Source of the DNA: Kribbella sp. ALI-6-A
Lineage (GTDB): Bacteria > Actinomycetota > Actinomycetes > Propionibacteriales > Kribbellaceae
Assembly (NCBI RefSeq): GCF_001984195.1
Contig: NZ_MTQN01000010.1
Coordinates: 1 to 64,000, forward strand
DNA: 64,000 nt
Direction of reading: 5' to 3'
Shown: positions 61,883 through 64,000 of the stretch, one piece after another
How positions within the stretch are numbered: the first letter of the stretch is position 1
Layout of the letters: the number at the start of each line of letters is the position of its first letter
Position numbers and translations under genes: made by a program
The notes under the pieces: generated by a model
What the model was told of the DNA's origin: nothing
Seen by the model: only the letters and a program-made list of their open reading frames with translations
The model's database searches: none

Positions 61883-63133
61883 TCAGAGTTCCTGGCGCAA
61901 CGCGGAGAGAGCTGCTTGCGTGGCGGGGCGCAGTTCCTTGTCCAGATCGGCGGTCAGCATGACCTGCGGCTGAGTGGAGGACTGCTGGAGGAGCTGCAGG
62001 CGGAGGTACGTCGGCGGCACGTCCGGGGTGCCGCACCGGCGGGTCAGGCGGATGCGGCGGTCCAGCTCACGGGCAGGGACTTCGGTGACGGCTCGGCGGG
62101 CCGCGGTGGTCGGGTCCTCGTCGCGGTTGTAGCGCAGGGCTCGTTCGAGGGCCCGGAAGCCGGTGTCGGCGAGCAGGGCCTTCTCCAGGGCGTGGACAGT
62201 CGCCTCGGTGCCGGCCAGCTGGGCGGCCTGGCGGTCGGCGGCGTAGACGGCGTACTGGGTGGGGCGGAGGGTGATGCGCTGGAAGACGGCCAGGTACAGG
62301 CGGGCGGCTGGGCCGAACACCAGGTTGGCCAGCTTGGTCAGGTAGTAGTTGACGATCGCGTCGTCCTGCGCGGAGATCACACCACCCGCATGGCTCGGCA
62401 GGACGCGCTGGGCCTCGTCGTGGCGGGCTTCGTCGAGTGGCCCGGGCTGGAAGGAAGCGATGAGCCCGGTGAGGACGTGCCGGGCGGCCTCGATCGTGAG
62501 AGCGAGCCGGCTGGATCTGGCGAGGCTCAGCTCGTGCGCGATCACTGCAACCTGCTCCTGCGGCGCCAATGCGGCCCAGTACGACGTACCGATCGCCAGC
62601 ACCGGGCGGAAGCGCCAGGTGATCCGGGCGTAGCCGATGGTCGGACCGGTGTGTAGGTAGACGCCGGTGAGCTTGGTCCGGGTGATCCGGCCGATGTCGT
62701 CGAGCACGGCGTACAGGTGTGGGGCGTCGGCGGGGGAGACGGGCTGAGCGTCCGGCGGTAGCTGCTGAGGGCGCGGTCGGAACGCTGCGCCGATTACCAG
62801 AGCGATCACCGCAAGCAGCCCGCTGAACCACAGCGGGCGGTAGAAGAGCAGAAGAGCGACTCCACCGAACAGACAGGCGAAGGGAACCAGCAGCACCGGG
62901 ACGGCTACCGAGTACGCCGCAGCCCGGGCTGCCCATGAGCCCGGGCGGGTGACGGCACCGCGTTCCCAGTCGCGGTAGAGGGCTTGCTGTTGCCGCTGCT
63001 GCCAGGCGGCGACCTGATGGTGCTCCGGGTCGACGTTCCAGTCGCACTGGTCGCACCACGTCACGTAACGCGGGTCGGCGGGCAGCTCGTGGTCGCACTG
63101 CGGGCAGTGCGACAGTCCCGACTCGGTCTGCAC
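61883..63133 (-). CDS. Zinc-ribbon M48-like protein with lost protease site (pseudoenzyme)
   Basis: 416 residues from ATG 63133. The same architecture as the neighbouring M48 protease: zinc ribbon C10/C13/C27/C30, two membrane helices (about 70-98 and 101-118), and a peptidase-like domain. But HExxH is HELSL (H200, E201, L204), and the third ligand Glu is Val296 (AVYAADRQA). Two of three zinc ligands are gone, so proteolysis is not expected. The rest is well conserved with the paralogue (ALRYNRDEDPTTAARRAVTEVP). Probably a regulatory partner; the two likely form one operon. Confidence 0.9.
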   Translation of the reverse strand: MQTESGLSHCPQCDHELPADPRYVTWCDQCDWNVDPEHHQVAAWQQRQQQALYRDWERGAVTRPGSWAARAAAYSVAVPVLLVPFACLFGGVALLLFYRPLWFSGLLAVIALVIGAAFRPRPQQLPPDAQPVSPADAPHLYAVLDDIGRITRTKLTGVYLHTGPTIGYARITWRFRPVLAIGTSYWAALAPQEQVAVIAHELSLARSSRLALTIEAARHVLTGLIASFQPGPLDEARHDEAQRVLPSHAGGVISAQDDAIVNYYLTKLANLVFGPAARLYLAVFQRITLRPTQYAVYAADRQAAQLAGTEATVHALEKALLADTGFRALERALRYNRDEDPTTAARRAVTEVPARELDRRIRLTRRCGTPDVPPTYLRLQLLQQSSTQPQVMLTADLDKELRPATQAALSALRQEL

Positions 63134-63219
63134 GGCAGCAGTGTGGTCCCTGATCGGGGCCAGTGCATCTTCCCGGCCCCGATCGGGCCGGGCGGGTCAC
63201 TGCTGCCGTGACAGCTCGG

Positions 63220-63552
63220 TCACGCGGCCGGCGGCTTGTCGTCGTAGATGCGGGCGGCGATGTCGGCCTCCGGGGTGGTCTGCTGCTGCGGCTGGTTCTG
63301 CGAGTTCTGGACGTTCTGCCAGACCGCCTTGCCGTCGGCCGCGGGCATCACGACCCAGGCGATCAGGTAGCCGAACGCTGCGGTACCGCCGGTGATCAGC
63401 GTCAGCCCGACGATCGCCAGCCGGACCAGCGTCGCGTCGATGTTGAAGTACTCGGCGAGGCCGCCGGAGACACCGGACAGCATCCGCTGGTCGCGCGAAC
63501 GGCGGAGGGTCTTGCCGGACAGGTTCTGGAAGGGTGCGGTGTTGTTCGTCAT
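63220..63552 (-). CDS. PspC domain-containing membrane protein
   Basis: 110 residues from ATG 63552. PspC domain: LRRSRDQRMLSGVSGGLAEYFNIDATLVR and membrane helix LAIVGLTLITGGTAAFGYLIAWVVMP (residues about 46-71). A Gln/Asn-rich C-terminal tail follows. PspC proteins take part in envelope stress responses; no other psp genes are in the window. An upstream GTG-type start would add 19 residues. Confidence 0.92.
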   Translation of the reverse strand: MTNNTAPFQNLSGKTLRRSRDQRMLSGVSGGLAEYFNIDATLVRLAIVGLTLITGGTAAFGYLIAWVVMPAADGKAVWQNVQNSQNQPQQQTTPEADIAARIYDDKPPAA

Positions 63553-63694
63553 GTCAACCACTGTGCCGCCCGCGGACCCCCGCGCACATCGGGATCGGTA
63601 CCGACCCACCCCTGAGCCGACCCCGGCATCCCTCGGCCGGGGCCCTGACGACTTATGGACCGAACTTGTCGGTGGCCGGGGTTAGCGTCACAGG

Positions 63695-64000
63695 ATGGAC
63701 GCGGAAGCGGTGCAGAAACTGGTGCTGCGGTTGCCAGGGGCGGAGGAGCACGAGGGCTGGGCTGGCCAGCCGGCCTTCAAGGTGCGCAAGAAGGGGTTCG
63801 CCTACCTGTCGGAGGACGAGACCAAGCTGTTCGTCAAGGCGCTGCGCGAGGAACAGCAGGCGATGATCGCGCAGAACCCGGACGTCTACGCGTCCTGGTG
63901 GGAGTCCGGCCGCTTCGGCTGGCTGGAGATCGACCTGGCCGGCGCGGACGACGAGGAGGTCGAGGAGCTGCTCACCGAGGCCTGGCGGCTGAACGCCCCG
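63695..64000 (+). CDS. MmcQ/YjbR family protein (partial, runs off the window)
   Basis: The first 102 residues from ATG 63695. MDAEAVQKLVLRLPGAEEH, the hydrophobic core FKVRKKGFAYLSEDETKLFVKA, and WWESGRFGWLEIDL match the MmcQ/YjbR (CyaY-like fold) family, often called DNA-binding without firm evidence. The frame is open to the last base of the window. A TAGCGT box (63683-63688) ends 6 nt before the ATG, so the gene may be leaderless. Confidence 0.88.
   Translation, partial: MDAEAVQKLVLRLPGAEEHEGWAGQPAFKVRKKGFAYLSEDETKLFVKALREEQQAMIAQNPDVYASWWESGRFGWLEIDLAGADDEEVEELLTEAWRLNAP

Overview
The window is about 64 kb of very GC-rich actinobacterial chromosome. The rRNA sequences, the many overlapping start/stop codons and several conserved actinobacterial gene neighbourhoods point to a Propionibacteriales-type organism. 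A Kribbella/Nocardioides relative is my best guess, and that is an inference from gene content, not from a search. There is no obvious phage, transposon, CRISPR array or tRNA.

Layout. 1-3.5 kb: the tail of an rRNA operon (end of the 16S-23S spacer, 23S, 5S, a perfect terminator hairpin). 3.6-5.6 kb: a TPR protein with a long Arg/Gly/Asp repeat domain. 5.6-21.4 kb: a conserved housekeeping block that closely follows the mycobacterial Rv1692-Rv1700 order: HAD phosphatase, phasin-like protein, coiled-coil protein, tlyA, nadK, recN, steA, steB/mctB, an MraY/WecA-like protein, murJ, a GT4 glycosyltransferase, pyrG and a NUDIX ADP-ribose pyrophosphatase. It joins rRNA methylation, NAD(P) and CTP supply, DNA repair and envelope/septum functions. 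21.5-24 kb: a minus-strand methyltransferase and two tandem secreted peptidoglycan-binding paralogues.

24-39.7 kb: a second conserved block resembling the mycobacterial groES-groEL1-sigD-rsdA-guaB2-guaB3-choD-guaA region. groES has a promoter embedded in a CIRCE operator, followed by a degenerate second CIRCE. The sigma factor is translationally coupled to its membrane anti-sigma factor. The purine genes guaB, guaB3 and guaA are interrupted by an L7/L12-like small protein, a TIGR03086 protein, a TPR protein, succinic semialdehyde dehydrogenase and a cholesterol-oxidase-like GMC enzyme.

39.7-50 kb: accessory signalling. A SigE-family sigma/anti-sigma pair is followed by the most interesting locus. 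An HSP90-family ATPase and a large TPR protein form a coupled pair, divergent from a tightly overlapping four-gene operon: vWA protein, PP2C phosphatase, atypical protein kinase and zinc-ribbon protein. This recalls the TerY-P (vWA/PP2C/kinase) triads, here with an HSP90 chaperone and no visible Ter proteins.

50-64 kb: a TetR repressor with a clear operator and its divergent NmrA-type target, an SOS-box-controlled radical SAM gene, methionine aminopeptidase, a CapA lipoprotein, a short Erm-like rRNA methyltransferase with an overlapping leader reading frame, a heterodimeric ABC exporter with one degenerate ATP site, a glycerophosphodiesterase, two zinc-ribbon M48-type membrane proteins (one with a destroyed protease site), a PspC protein and the start of an MmcQ/YjbR gene.
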